NCBI RefSeq assembly: GCF_006715085.1
Contig: NZ_VFMM01000001.1
Location: forward strand, 3,782,001-3,846,000
DNA length: 64,000 bases
DNA from: Kribbella jejuensis
GTDB lineage: Bacteria; Actinomycetota; Actinomycetes; Propionibacteriales; Kribbellaceae
Direction of reading: 5' to 3'
A program made the position numbers and the translations under genes. The stretch's first letter is position 1. Each line of letters opens with the position of its first letter. This document shows, in pieces, positions 40,884 to 48,987 of this stretch. Below the pieces are notes generated by a model, which searched no databases, was not told the origin of the DNA, and saw only the letters and a program-made list of their open reading frames with translations.

Positions 40884-41501
40884 ATGGCCAGGTATTTCGA
40901 TATCCATCCGGAGAACCCTCAGCGGCGGTCGATCGGGCAGGTGGTGGAGCTGCTGCGGGCGGACGGGTTGATCGCGTACCCGACCGACTCCTGCTACGCG
41001 CTCGGCTGCCAGCTGGGGAACCGGGACGGGATCGACCGGATCCGGACGATCCGGCAGCTGGACGACCGGCACCACTTCACGCTGGTGTGCGAGAACTTCG
41101 CGCAACTCGGGCAGTTCGTGCACATCAGCAACGCGGTGTTCCGGTCGATCAAGGCGGCCACGCCGGGCAGCTACACGTTCATCCTGCCGGCCACCAAGGA
41201 GGTGCCGCGGCGACTGCTGCACCCGAAGAAGAAGACGGTCGGCGTGCGCATCCCGGACCACGTCGTCACCCAGGCGCTGGTCGCCGAGCTCGGTGAGCCG
41301 CTGGTCTCCAGCACGCTGCTGCTCCCCGGCCACGAGGAGCCGATGACGCAGGGCTGGGAGATCAAGGAAGAGCTCGACAACCAGATCGACGCCGTCATCG
41401 AGGGCGACGTCGGCATCGAACCCACGACCGTGATCGACTTCTCCGACGATGCCCCCGAGGTGGTCCGCGTCGGCGCGGGCGACCCGGCTCCGTTCGAATG
41501 A
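40884..41501 (+). CDS. Sua5/YciO/YrdC-family protein (YciO-like)
   Basis: A 205-residue protein with the YrdC fold that binds ATP/threonylcarbamoyl-AMP in tRNA t6A synthesis. The N-terminal SIGQVVELLRADGLIAYPTDSCYALGCQLGN and SYTFILPATKEVPRRLLHPKKKTVGVRIPDH segments are diagnostic. The MARYFDIHPENPQ N-terminus and the C-terminal TTVIDFSDDAPEVVRVGAGD match the YciO branch, whose members may not be the main t6A enzyme. It starts 24 bp after the sortase gene. Confidence 0.9.
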   Translation: MARYFDIHPENPQRRSIGQVVELLRADGLIAYPTDSCYALGCQLGNRDGIDRIRTIRQLDDRHHFTLVCENFAQLGQFVHISNAVFRSIKAATPGSYTFILPATKEVPRRLLHPKKKTVGVRIPDHVVTQALVAELGEPLVSSTLLLPGHEEPMTQGWEIKEELDNQIDAVIEGDVGIEPTTVIDFSDDAPEVVRVGAGDPAPFE

Positions 41502-41513
41502 GAGCATCGACCG

Positions 41514-42161
41514 GTGACGTACACACTCGACCTGAACCCCGATGAGCTGCTGACCACCACCCGGACCGTTCGGAAGCGACTGGATCTCGAGCGGGCGGTA
41601 CCGCTGGAGGTGGTCAAGGAATGCATCGAGATCGCGCTGCAGGCGCCGTCGGGGAGCAATCGGCAGACGTGGCACTGGGTGGTGATCACGGACGCCGAGA
41701 AGCGTGCCGCGGTCGGGGAGTACTACCGGCGGGCTGTGGAGAAGTACCTCGAGGGCCCCGGCGCGGCCGGGAAGCTGTACGCCGACGACCCGGTCCGCGG
41801 GCCGATCCAGCGCCGCATCGGAGACGGCGTCGCGTACCTGGGTGAGCGGATGGGCCAGGTGCCCGTGCTGGTCATCCCGTGCCTGCAGGCGGCCAAGCTG
41901 TCCGCCGGGAACCAGTCCGGGTTGTGGGGCTCGATCTTGCCGTCCGCGTGGAGCTACATGCTCGCGGCCCGCGCCCGCGGCCTCGGTACCGCGTGGACGA
42001 CGCTGCACCTCACGTACGAACAGGAAGTCCAGGAGCTGCTCGGGCTGCCCGAGGACATCCGCCAGACGGTGCTGATCCCCACCGCGTACTCGATCGGGAC
42101 CGATTTCAAGCCGGCACCGCGCCAGCCGCTGGACGACGTACTGCACATCGACGGCTGGTGA
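41514..42161 (+). CDS. Nitroreductase-family oxidoreductase
   Basis: A 215-residue FMN-dependent nitroreductase-fold protein. The FMN-binding TTTRTVRKRLDL...IEIALQAPSGSNRQTWHWVVI segment is at about 15-60, and a C-terminal TAYSIGTDFKPAPRQPLDDVLH resembles the phosphate-binding end. GTG at 41514 lies 12 bp after the YciO-like gene, with GAGAGC... only weakly suited as a ribosome site. Physiological substrate unknown. The stop abuts the convergent phosphoesterase gene with no spacer. Confidence 0.9.
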   Translation: MTYTLDLNPDELLTTTRTVRKRLDLERAVPLEVVKECIEIALQAPSGSNRQTWHWVVITDAEKRAAVGEYYRRAVEKYLEGPGAAGKLYADDPVRGPIQRRIGDGVAYLGERMGQVPVLVIPCLQAAKLSAGNQSGLWGSILPSAWSYMLAARARGLGTAWTTLHLTYEQEVQELLGLPEDIRQTVLIPTAYSIGTDFKPAPRQPLDDVLHIDGW

Positions 42162-42653
42162 TCAGGAGGCGGCCATCTCCTCGATGGTGAGGCCGCTCAG
42201 CACGGACCGCGGCTCGGTGACGGTCAGGTCGAGTCCGGGATCGGCGTCCGCGTCCTTCACCTTGACCAGCAGCCAGTCGCCGTTGGTCCGGGTGAACGCC
42301 CAGGCGCCGTTCAACTTGACGCCGTGCAGTTGCACCTTCAAGTGTCCGCGTTCGATCGCCTCCGCCGGGTCGATGAGCCGGCGCCGGTCGTCGCGGGTGA
42401 GGTTCGTGTAGACGCCGGCGTCCCAGACGATCACCGCACCGCTGCCGTACTGCGCGTCCCGGTGCACGCCCTCGTACGACGCGTACTCGAGATCGTGGTC
42501 GGTGGTGAACACAGCCAGCCGCTTCACGATCGGATCCAGCGAGGGCCCCCGCGGCACCGCCCACGACTTGAGCACCCCATCCACCTCCAACCGCACGTCG
42601 TAATGCAACCGCCTGGCATCGTGCAGTTGCACCACGAAGATGGGACTGGTCAC
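42162..42653 (-). CDS. Stand-alone LigD-type 3'-phosphoesterase (PE) domain
   Basis: A 163-residue protein equal to the phosphoesterase domain of DNA ligase D, which trims 3' phosphates and ribonucleotides during end-joining. The signature FVVQLHDARRLHYDVRLEVDGVLKSWAVPRGPS carries the metal-binding histidines H11 and H17 and the acidic residue after. The canonical E in VQEHDA is L here. No ligase or polymerase domain is fused or adjacent, so it may act with a ligase encoded elsewhere. Confidence 0.9.
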   Translation of the reverse strand: MTSPIFVVQLHDARRLHYDVRLEVDGVLKSWAVPRGPSLDPIVKRLAVFTTDHDLEYASYEGVHRDAQYGSGAVIVWDAGVYTNLTRDDRRRLIDPAEAIERGHLKVQLHGVKLNGAWAFTRTNGDWLLVKVKDADADPGLDLTVTEPRSVLSGLTIEEMAAS

Positions 42654-42658
42654 GTGGC

Positions 42659-42757
42659 CTCCCGTCCTGGACTGAGGAGCGCAGGGAGCGTAGCGACTGG
42701 AGCGACGAGGGAAGGACGGGAGTCACAGCCACGTGACCCGCCGCGACGGAGTCGCGG
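42659..42757. repeat. Structured intergenic repeat element
   Basis: CTCCCGTCCT (42659-42668) and AGGACGGGAG (42713-42722) are perfect 10-bp arms. The 44-bp core between them repeats a GAGCG unit (GGAGCGCAGGGAGCGTAGCGA, then GGAGCGACGAGG). A second hairpin, CCGCGAC-GGA-GTCGCGG, follows. The GAGCG-rich core resembles dispersed extragenic elements of GC-rich actinomycetes, but copies elsewhere cannot be checked here. Confidence 0.5.
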
Positions 42758-42901
42758 CATCAGTGCAGACATGAGGCTCCGTACGATTTCGAGTTACGGC
42801 TAACGGTCGGTCATCTTGCGGTTGTAGGCTTGCGTCTGGTTGGGAAGCCAGCCCCTCAAACCTCCTCTTCCATCATCCGCCCCTGTCCCGAAGCAGGTGC
42901 C

Positions 42902-43078
42902 ATGCCCGTAGCCCCTTCCCCGGCGCGGCCGATCGCCGTGCAGATCCTGATCGGCGGCCGCTGGATCGCCGGCCAGGAGCTGGGCCGCCGGACCGGGACG
43001 GCCGGGACCGACGAAGTTCTCGTCAGTCACCACGGCCATCTCGTCTGGGTCGACCACAGCTCGGTCCGCTCCTCCTGA
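42902..43078 (+). CDS. Small hypothetical protein
   Basis: A 58-residue protein, MPVAPSPARPIAVQILIGG then RWIAGQELGRR and GTDEVLVSHHGHLVWVDHSSVRSS. It has an alternating hydrophobic pattern typical of a small beta-barrel. A terminator-like hairpin directly follows the stop, which supports a real gene. An opposite-strand frame at 42800-43057 is less protein-like. No family recognised. Confidence 0.5.
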   Translation: MPVAPSPARPIAVQILIGGRWIAGQELGRRTGTAGTDEVLVSHHGHLVWVDHSSVRSS

Positions 43079-43080
43079 CC

Positions 43081-43111
43081 GCTGAAAACCCTTTCCCTAA
43101 AGGGTTTCAGC
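43081..43111. terminator. Hairpin terminator
   Basis: GCTGAAAACCCTTT pairs with AAAGGGTTTCAGC (one bulged A) around CCCT. It lies between the small gene ending at 43078 and the oxidoreductase gene ending at 43155, so it may serve both strands. No clear U-tract. Confidence 0.65.
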
Positions 43112-43154
43112 AAAAGCTTTCGCAACCAGGTTACCGATCACGACGCCCGGTCAG

Positions 43155-44054
43155 TTACACGTAGTCGAGCGCGAACCTGACGGTGCGCCGCAGCTCCGCG
43201 TCGGTGCCGACCGGGCAGAAGAGGAACTCCGTCGTACCCGCGTCCTTGTACTGCTGGAGCTGCCTGGCCACCGCCTCCTCGTCGCCGACCACCGCGGTGT
43301 CCTCCGGCCCCGCGTTGCCGCCACGATCAAGGATGGCGCGGTACGCCGGCATCGAACCGGCGGCGCCGTAGTGGTCCCGGATCCAGCCGCGGGTGGCGTC
43401 CGGGTCGTCGGTGACCGCGACGCAGGTGCCCGCGACGACCTGCGGCTCCGGGCGGCCCGCGGCGGCTGCGGCCCGGTCGAGCGTGGGGCGGATGAAGCCC
43501 TCGATCACCTGCGGGGTTGCCCAGCTGGTCGTCGTACCGGCGGTCAGCTCGCCGGCGGTCCTGAGCATCCGCGGGCCGAGGGCCGCCAGGATGAGTTCGG
43601 GTGCCTCCGTTCCGGGGATGGTGACCTGGCCGCGGGCGGTCACCCGCTCACCCGCGTACTCGGCCGGCTCACCCGTGAGCAGCGGGCCGAGCGCTTCGAC
43701 GTACTCGCGGACGTACGCAGCGGGGCGGTCCATCGACAGGCCGAGCATGCCCTCGACCAGGTGCGGGTGGCCCGAGCCGAGCCCGACCGTCAGCCGGTTG
43801 CCGATCAGCGCCTGCACACTGAGCGCCTGCGCAGCGAGCGCGAGTGGATGCCGCGGGTACACCGGCGCGACGCCGACCGCGTACCCGATCGTCGTGGTGT
43901 ACGGCGCGACGCCCGCGATCAGCGTCAGCGCGTCCCAGCCGAGCCGCTGGCTGAACCAGATCCGGTCGATGCCGGCGTCCTCGGCGGCCTTCGCGGCGGC
44001 GCCGAGCTCGTCGATGGTCTTGCCTTCTTCGTCGATCCACAGTCCGATCCTCAT
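43155..44054 (-). CDS. LLM-class (F420-dependent type) oxidoreductase
   Basis: A 299-residue TIM-barrel oxidoreductase of the luciferase-like monooxygenase family. The N-terminal RIGLWIDEEGKTIDELGAAAKAAEDAGIDRIWFSQRLGWDAL and the barrel strands LTVGLGSGHP and ELILAALGPRMLRTAGE fit F420-dependent members common in actinomycetes. The cofactor (F420 or FMN) and substrate are inferred only from family. ATG at 44054. It is divergent from a LysR gene, a common regulator-target layout. Confidence 0.9.
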   Translation of the reverse strand: MRIGLWIDEEGKTIDELGAAAKAAEDAGIDRIWFSQRLGWDALTLIAGVAPYTTTIGYAVGVAPVYPRHPLALAAQALSVQALIGNRLTVGLGSGHPHLVEGMLGLSMDRPAAYVREYVEALGPLLTGEPAEYAGERVTARGQVTIPGTEAPELILAALGPRMLRTAGELTAGTTTSWATPQVIEGFIRPTLDRAAAAAGRPEPQVVAGTCVAVTDDPDATRGWIRDHYGAAGSMPAYRAILDRGGNAGPEDTAVVGDEEAVARQLQQYKDAGTTEFLFCPVGTDAELRRTVRFALDYV

Positions 44055-44142
44055 GTCGACCAGTGAACGGTTGATCGGACCGCCGACCCAGACGCAGTTA
44101 CGCTGTGCAGCGATAAGGAATCGTGATCGCCGGGGGTGCCCG

Positions 44143-44994
44143 ATGGAGCTGCGGCAACTGCGGTACTTCGTCACGGTCGCCGAGGAACTGCACTTCGGCC
44201 GGGCTGCCGAACGACTGAACATCGTCCAGCCCGCGGTCAGCCAGCAGGTCGCCCGGCTGGAACGCGAACTCGGCCTGCAACTCCTCGACCGCTCCTCTCG
44301 CCACGTCCGCCTCACCGGCGACGGCGAACGCATGCTGCACGAAGCGCGCGCGGTCCTGGCCGCCGCCGACCGGGCGACAGAAGTAGCCGCCGCCCTGGCC
44401 GCCGGCACATCCGGCGTCCTGCGCATCGGCACCGCTCCCGGCCTCCGCGACCGCCTGGAACGAGGCCTGACCGGCCTTCGAAAGCAAACGCCGGACCTTG
44501 CCGTCCAACTCAGTTCTGGGACCACGGCTGAGCATCTGGCCGCGCTGCGTTCGGGGGAGTTGGACGTCGCGTTCGTCCGCGGCGAGGTGGTGGCCGCCGA
44601 CGTACAGGTGACCGAGCTGTGGCGCGACCCGCTCTCGGTGCTGGTACCAACCGCGTACCGCGCGGACGACGGGGTGAAGCTGATCGACCTCGCCGCCCTG
44701 CCGCTGCGGTTGCCCGACGACGCGTGGCTGCGCGACCACCTGGTGGCCGCATGCCGGGACGCCGGGTTCGAGCCGGTCCTCGGGCGGCCGATCGACGACT
44801 TCGAGGCGGCGGTCGTGGAGATGTCGACCGGCTCGCCGGCCTGGACGGTCGTGTACGGGACTGCCTGTGAAGCCGCTGAAGGTGCCTTGTGGATGGGACT
44901 GCTCAATCCACCCAGAACTGCCCCGGGGAATCTGCTGACCTTGGCGGGCCGGTCCCCGGAGTGCCTGCGGGAGCTGATCGAGGCGTTCAGGTGA
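44143..44994 (+). CDS. LysR-family transcriptional regulator
   Basis: A 283-residue LysR regulator. The winged HTH fills residues 1-60 (MELRQLRYFVTVAEELHFGRAAERLNIVQPAVSQQVARLERELG). An inducer-binding domain follows (GVLRIGTAPGLRDRLERGL...). It is divergent from the LLM oxidoreductase gene at 88 bp, which makes that gene its likely target. A terminator follows the stop. Confidence 0.93.
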   Translation: MELRQLRYFVTVAEELHFGRAAERLNIVQPAVSQQVARLERELGLQLLDRSSRHVRLTGDGERMLHEARAVLAAADRATEVAAALAAGTSGVLRIGTAPGLRDRLERGLTGLRKQTPDLAVQLSSGTTAEHLAALRSGELDVAFVRGEVVAADVQVTELWRDPLSVLVPTAYRADDGVKLIDLAALPLRLPDDAWLRDHLVAACRDAGFEPVLGRPIDDFEAAVVEMSTGSPAWTVVYGTACEAAEGALWMGLLNPPRTAPGNLLTLAGRSPECLRELIEAFR

Positions 44995-44997
44995 GAA

Positions 44998-45033
44998 GGT
45001 CTCCGGCGGGCCCTGACAGCTCCGCCGGAGACC
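44998..45033 (+). terminator. Hairpin terminator after the LysR gene
   Basis: GGTCTCCGGCGG (44998-45009) pairs perfectly with CCGCCGGAGACC (45022-45033), 4 bp after the LysR stop. No U-tract follows, as often in high-GC actinomycetes. Confidence 0.75.
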
Positions 45034-45039
45034 GGGGGG

Positions 45040-45055
45040 TGTTGATTACTCAACA
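45040..45055. promoter_or_regulatory. Palindromic operator candidate upstream of the MFS exporter
   Basis: TGTTGA-TTAC-TCAACA is a perfect inverted repeat in an otherwise AT-richer 250-bp region upstream of the exporter at 45287. Sites of this shape are bound by TetR- or MarR-type repressors. The regulator is not encoded nearby except for the preceding LysR gene. Confidence 0.45.
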
Positions 45056-45286
45056 AGCACCGGATCGTACGGCGGAAATCGCCTTCCGAGGAGCCCTCGT
45101 CTCATAATTCATCCGACAAGCATTTGATGCCTCCCGGTGACGAGTTGCTGACGGCGCGGGATTAAAGTTGGGAGTTGCAACCAAATATCGGGCTGGGTGA
45201 GGATCCCAAGTCAGCCGTTTCCGCCCCGGGACAGTGCGTACCGCGCTGCCCCGGTCGACGCGTCCCGCCGTACGAAACGGAAGCTG

Positions 45287-47617
45287 ATGTCTGCCACCCA
45301 GACCACGCACTACCGCTCCAGGTTCGCCGATCCGGAGGAGCCTGCACCGGCCGCGCCACCGGCTGCCGCGGCCGGCAATCCCGAGCTCTCGCACCGGGAG
45401 ATCCTGGAGATCCTCGCCGGGCTGCTCGCGGCGCTGTTCACCGCGGTGCTCAGCTCGACGATCGTCAGCAATGCGCTGCCGACGATCATCGCGGACCTGG
45501 AAGGAACCCAGACGCAGTACACCTGGGTCGTCACCGCCAGCCTGCTCGCGATGACCGTCTCCACGCCGGTGTGGGGCAAGCTGTCCGACCTGATCAGCAA
45601 GAAGCTGCTGGTCCAGCTCGCGATCGTCACGTTCGTGATCGGCTCGATGCTGGCCGGCGCCTCGCAGAACGTACCGTTCCTGATCGGCGCCCGGGTCCTG
45701 CAGGGCCTCGCGATGGGCGGGCTGATGGCGCTCGCGCAGGCGATCGTCGGTGCGGCGATCCCGCCCCGCTCACGCGGCCGGTACTCCGGCTACATGGGCG
45801 CGGTGATGGCGCTGGCCACGGTGAGTGGTCCGCTCGTCGGCGGTGTCATCGTCGACACCTCGTGGCTGGGGTGGCGCTGGTGTTTCTACGTCTGCGTACC
45901 GCTCGCCGTGGTGTCGCTGATCGTGCTGCAGAAGTTCCTGCACCTGCCGGTCGTGAAGCGGCGCGTCCGGATGGACTACCTCGGAGCGATCCTGATCGCG
46001 GGCGCGGCCAGCCTGCCGCTGATCTGGGTGTCGTTCGCGGGCGAGCACTTCCCGTGGTGGTCGTGGCAGACCGGTGCGTACCTCGGCGGTACGGCGGTGC
46101 TCGCGATCCTGGCCGTCGTCGTCGAGACGCGCGCGGCCGAGCCACTGGTACCGGTACGGGTCGTGCGCGAGCGGACGACAGCGCTGGCGATCCTCGCGAG
46201 CCTCTCGGTGGGACTCGCGATGTTCGGCAGCGCGGTGTTCCTCGGCCAGTACTTCCAGGTCGCCCGCGGGTACAGCGCGACCGAAGCGGGGTTGCTGACG
46301 ATCCCGATGATGTTCGGGTCGTTCCTCGGGTCGGTGGGGTCGGGTCAGCTGATCACCCGGTTCGGGAAGTGGAAGCGGTACCTGGTCATCGGCGGGCTGT
46401 TCCTGACCGCGGGCCTCGGCGTACTCGGCACGATCGACCACGAGTCGCCGTACTGGTACGTCGGGCTGGGGATGCTCGGGATGGGCATCGGCATGGGCAT
46501 GACGATGCAGAACCTGGTACTCGCGGTGCAGAACACCGTCGACGTCAGCGAGGTCGGGGCGGCCTCGGCGACGGTCACGTTCTTCCGCAGCCTGGGTGGT
46601 GCGGTCGGGGTGTCGGTGCTCGGCGCGGTCCTGGCGACACGGGTGACCGACCTGATCACCGAGCACCTTCGCGCCCTCGGCCCGGCCGCTGTCGCCGCTG
46701 CCCAGGGCGGGTCGGGCAGCGTCCTCGACGTGAACGCGCTGCCGGCTCCGGTGCAGGAGATCGTGCGGCACGCGTACGGCGACGCCACCGGACGGATCTT
46801 CATCATCGCCGCCGGCGCCGCCGTGGTCAGCCTGCTCGCTATGTTGTTCATCCGTGAGGTCCCGCTGCGCCGTACGGTCGCGATAGGGGCATCGGAGGAA
46901 GCCTCGTCGGAGGGGCCGGTGCGCGAAACCGTTCCGGACGACCCTGCTGAGCGGGCGGCCGTGATCGCGCTGGACGTGATCACGTCGGCCGAACGTACGG
47001 CCCGGGAACGTGAGCGCGAGGCCAGCGAGCGGGTACAGGCCGCGGCGAACACGATCCGGCAGATGCGGACCGACGTCGCGGACCTGTTCACCCGGGTCGA
47101 CCAGCAGATCGCGGAGCTCGAGAGCAGCCTGCCTGTTGCGGAGATCCCGCAGCCGGTCGCCACGATCCTGGACGCGCAGCGCCCGGCGGGTGAGCTGGTC
47201 GACGAGCTGCGCAGGTACGAACTGAGCGTCCTCAGTGCCAGCCAACGCACAGCCGACCACCTCCGCGAAACGGCACGCAACGACGCCGAGGCCGTCCGCT
47301 CGACTGCCCAGGCCGACGCCGAGAACTTCCGTACGGCAGCCCGCACCGAGGCCGAGAACCTGCTGGCCGAGGCTCGCGCCGAGGAACAGGAGATCCGCAG
47401 CCGCATCGCCGAGCTCGAAGCCGTCGAACGCCGCCTGCTCGGCACCATCCGCGACAACCTCTCCGACACTCCCGCTCCGCCTGCCGCTCCGGCGCCATCG
47501 GCCCACCCGGACGGGCGGCCCGCGCACGCACCCAGCACCCACCAGACCCATGCCCCCACCCACACCACCGGCAACGGTTACCCGGAAGAACACCAGCACC
47601 GCCAGCCCTTCGGCTGA
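45287..47617 (+). CDS. DHA2-type MFS exporter with long C-terminal coiled-coil tail
   Basis: A 776-residue protein. Residues about 40-525 are a 14-helix DHA2 exporter (ALFTAVLSSTIVSNALPTI; VWGKLSDLISKKLLVQ; GPLVGGVIVDTSWLGWRWCFYV). Residues about 560-735 are charged and heptad-like (TAREREREASERVQAAANTI; ARTEAENLLAEARAEEQEI), recalling DivIVA-like coiled coils with Glu/Ala/Arg repeats. The last 40 are Pro/His/Thr-rich. Typical DHA2 exporters stop near 500-550. ATG at 45287 starts just before the conserved region. The tail may tether the exporter to poles, septa or partner proteins. Confidence 0.88.
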   Translation: MSATQTTHYRSRFADPEEPAPAAPPAAAAGNPELSHREILEILAGLLAALFTAVLSSTIVSNALPTIIADLEGTQTQYTWVVTASLLAMTVSTPVWGKLSDLISKKLLVQLAIVTFVIGSMLAGASQNVPFLIGARVLQGLAMGGLMALAQAIVGAAIPPRSRGRYSGYMGAVMALATVSGPLVGGVIVDTSWLGWRWCFYVCVPLAVVSLIVLQKFLHLPVVKRRVRMDYLGAILIAGAASLPLIWVSFAGEHFPWWSWQTGAYLGGTAVLAILAVVVETRAAEPLVPVRVVRERTTALAILASLSVGLAMFGSAVFLGQYFQVARGYSATEAGLLTIPMMFGSFLGSVGSGQLITRFGKWKRYLVIGGLFLTAGLGVLGTIDHESPYWYVGLGMLGMGIGMGMTMQNLVLAVQNTVDVSEVGAASATVTFFRSLGGAVGVSVLGAVLATRVTDLITEHLRALGPAAVAAAQGGSGSVLDVNALPAPVQEIVRHAYGDATGRIFIIAAGAAVVSLLAMLFIREVPLRRTVAIGASEEASSEGPVRETVPDDPAERAAVIALDVITSAERTAREREREASERVQAAANTIRQMRTDVADLFTRVDQQIAELESSLPVAEIPQPVATILDAQRPAGELVDELRRYELSVLSASQRTADHLRETARNDAEAVRSTAQADAENFRTAARTEAENLLAEARAEEQEIRSRIAELEAVERRLLGTIRDNLSDTPAPPAAPAPSAHPDGRPAHAPSTHQTHAPTHTTGNGYPEEHQHRQPFG

Positions 47618-47630
47618 TCAGCCTGTTCTC

Positions 47631-47664
47631 GCCACCCACCCAGCGGCTGTCGGGGGTGGGTGGC
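47631..47664 (+). terminator. Hairpin terminator after the MFS exporter
   Basis: GCCACCCACC (47631-47640) pairs with GGTGGGTGGC (47655-47664), 13 bp after the exporter stop. It isolates the five-gene operon that begins at 47698 from upstream transcription. Confidence 0.78.
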
Positions 47665-47697
47665 AGGATTTGGGTACTGCCGGGTGTGAGGAGTGGT

Positions 47698-48987
47698 GTG
47701 GGTTCGTGGGACGTGGAACAGGTGCTTGGTCTGGCGTCTGATCCTGCGTCCGCGAAGGCCGGTCAGGGGCTGGCCCGCCCGGAGAAGTGGTCGTCCACCG
47801 GCGCGACCGACCGCGCCCTGTGGGGCCTGTGTCAGGGCAGCGGCAAACAGCCGTACCAAACAGCGGTCGAACTGGCCGGACCGGCGTACAAGTGTTCTTG
47901 TCCTTCGCGGAAGTTCCCGTGCAAGCATGCGCTCGGGTTGATGGTGTTGTGGGCGCGGGACGGGGTGCCGGCGGGGGAAGAGCCGGAGTGGGTGTCGGGG
48001 TGGATCGATCAGCGGGCGGCGCGGACGGAGCGGAAGCCGGGCGAGGTGGTGGATCCGGTGGCGGCGCAGGAGCGGGCGGCGCGGCGAGCGGATCGGGTTT
48101 CGGCGGGGCTGGCGGAGTTGGCGGGGTGGTTGGACGACCAGGTGCGCCAAGGGCTCGGCGCGTTCGACCAGCGCGCGTACGGCGAACTGAACCGGCTCGC
48201 CGCGCGCATGGTCGACGCACAGGCCCCCGGCGTGGCAGGCGCCGTACGCCGAGCGGCAAACGTCGTCGGACGCGGCCACGGCTGGCCGGGTGAACTACTC
48301 GAGGAGCTCTCGCTCATCCACCTGATCGTCTCGGCGCACGCGCACCTGCCCGACCTGCCACCGTCTCTCGCCGACACCGTGCAGACCCGCATCGGCTGGC
48401 CGACCGAAACCGCCCGGGTACTCGCGAACGGCGAGAAACTCCACGACGACTGGCTGATGCTCGGCCGCGTCGTCGAACCCGACGACCGGCTCACCGTCCG
48501 CCGCGTATGGTTGCGCGGAGCAACTACCGGGCGGATCGGGCTGATCCTCACCTTCGCCGCCGCCGGTCGCCCGCTCGACCCGCTCCCGGCCCGCCCCGGC
48601 GAGTACGTCCCCGGCGACCTCTCGTTCTACCCCGGCGCGCTCCCGATGCGCGCGCTCCTCACCCAGACCGATCCGCGGACCCCGGCCCCGCGCCCTACCG
48701 GTCGCACCGTCCGCCAGGCGTTGGCGTCGTACGTCGAAGCCCTCGCCGCCGATCCGTGGAACGAACGCTGGCCGCTCGTCCTGCAAGACGTCCGCCCCGC
48801 GCGCCACGGCGAGGGCTGGGCGCTGGTGGACGAAGCCGGCGACGGACTGGAGATCCAGGCCGGCTGGGATCCGCTGAAACTGCTCGCGGTGTCCGCCGGC
48901 GACCCGATCACCGTCGCCGCCGAGTGGAACCGCGCCGGCCTGCGGCCGATGACCTGCTGGCATCTCGACCGGCCGGTGACGCTGTGA
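47698..48987 (+). CDS. SWIM zinc-finger protein, first gene of the MoxR/VWA operon
   Basis: A 429-residue protein. A SWIM-type zinc site is seen as C66, C68, C75 and H77 (YKCSCPSRKFPCKHALGLM), a motif for DNA or protein contact. The rest is mostly helical with a beta-rich C-terminal third (VWLRGATTGRIGLILTFAAAGRPLDPL). GTG at 47698 with GAGGAG upstream is preferred over a frame extension to 47656. The gene overlaps the next by 4 nt (GTGA). SWIM proteins commonly accompany MoxR/VWA clusters. The precise role is unknown. Confidence 0.87.
   Translation: MGSWDVEQVLGLASDPASAKAGQGLARPEKWSSTGATDRALWGLCQGSGKQPYQTAVELAGPAYKCSCPSRKFPCKHALGLMVLWARDGVPAGEEPEWVSGWIDQRAARTERKPGEVVDPVAAQERAARRADRVSAGLAELAGWLDDQVRQGLGAFDQRAYGELNRLAARMVDAQAPGVAGAVRRAANVVGRGHGWPGELLEELSLIHLIVSAHAHLPDLPPSLADTVQTRIGWPTETARVLANGEKLHDDWLMLGRVVEPDDRLTVRRVWLRGATTGRIGLILTFAAAGRPLDPLPARPGEYVPGDLSFYPGALPMRALLTQTDPRTPAPRPTGRTVRQALASYVEALAADPWNERWPLVLQDVRPARHGEGWALVDEAGDGLEIQAGWDPLKLLAVSAGDPITVAAEWNRAGLRPMTCWHLDRPVTL

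Noticed and set aside
42800-43057. An 85-residue minus-strand frame
   Set aside because: It is opposite the more protein-like 58-residue plus-strand gene and consists of Gly/Asp/Arg-rich low-complexity sequence.
43155-45056. A 633-residue minus-strand frame spanning the LLM oxidoreductase
   Set aside because: The part above 44054 is antisense to the LysR gene and low in protein character. The oxidoreductase starts at ATG 44054.
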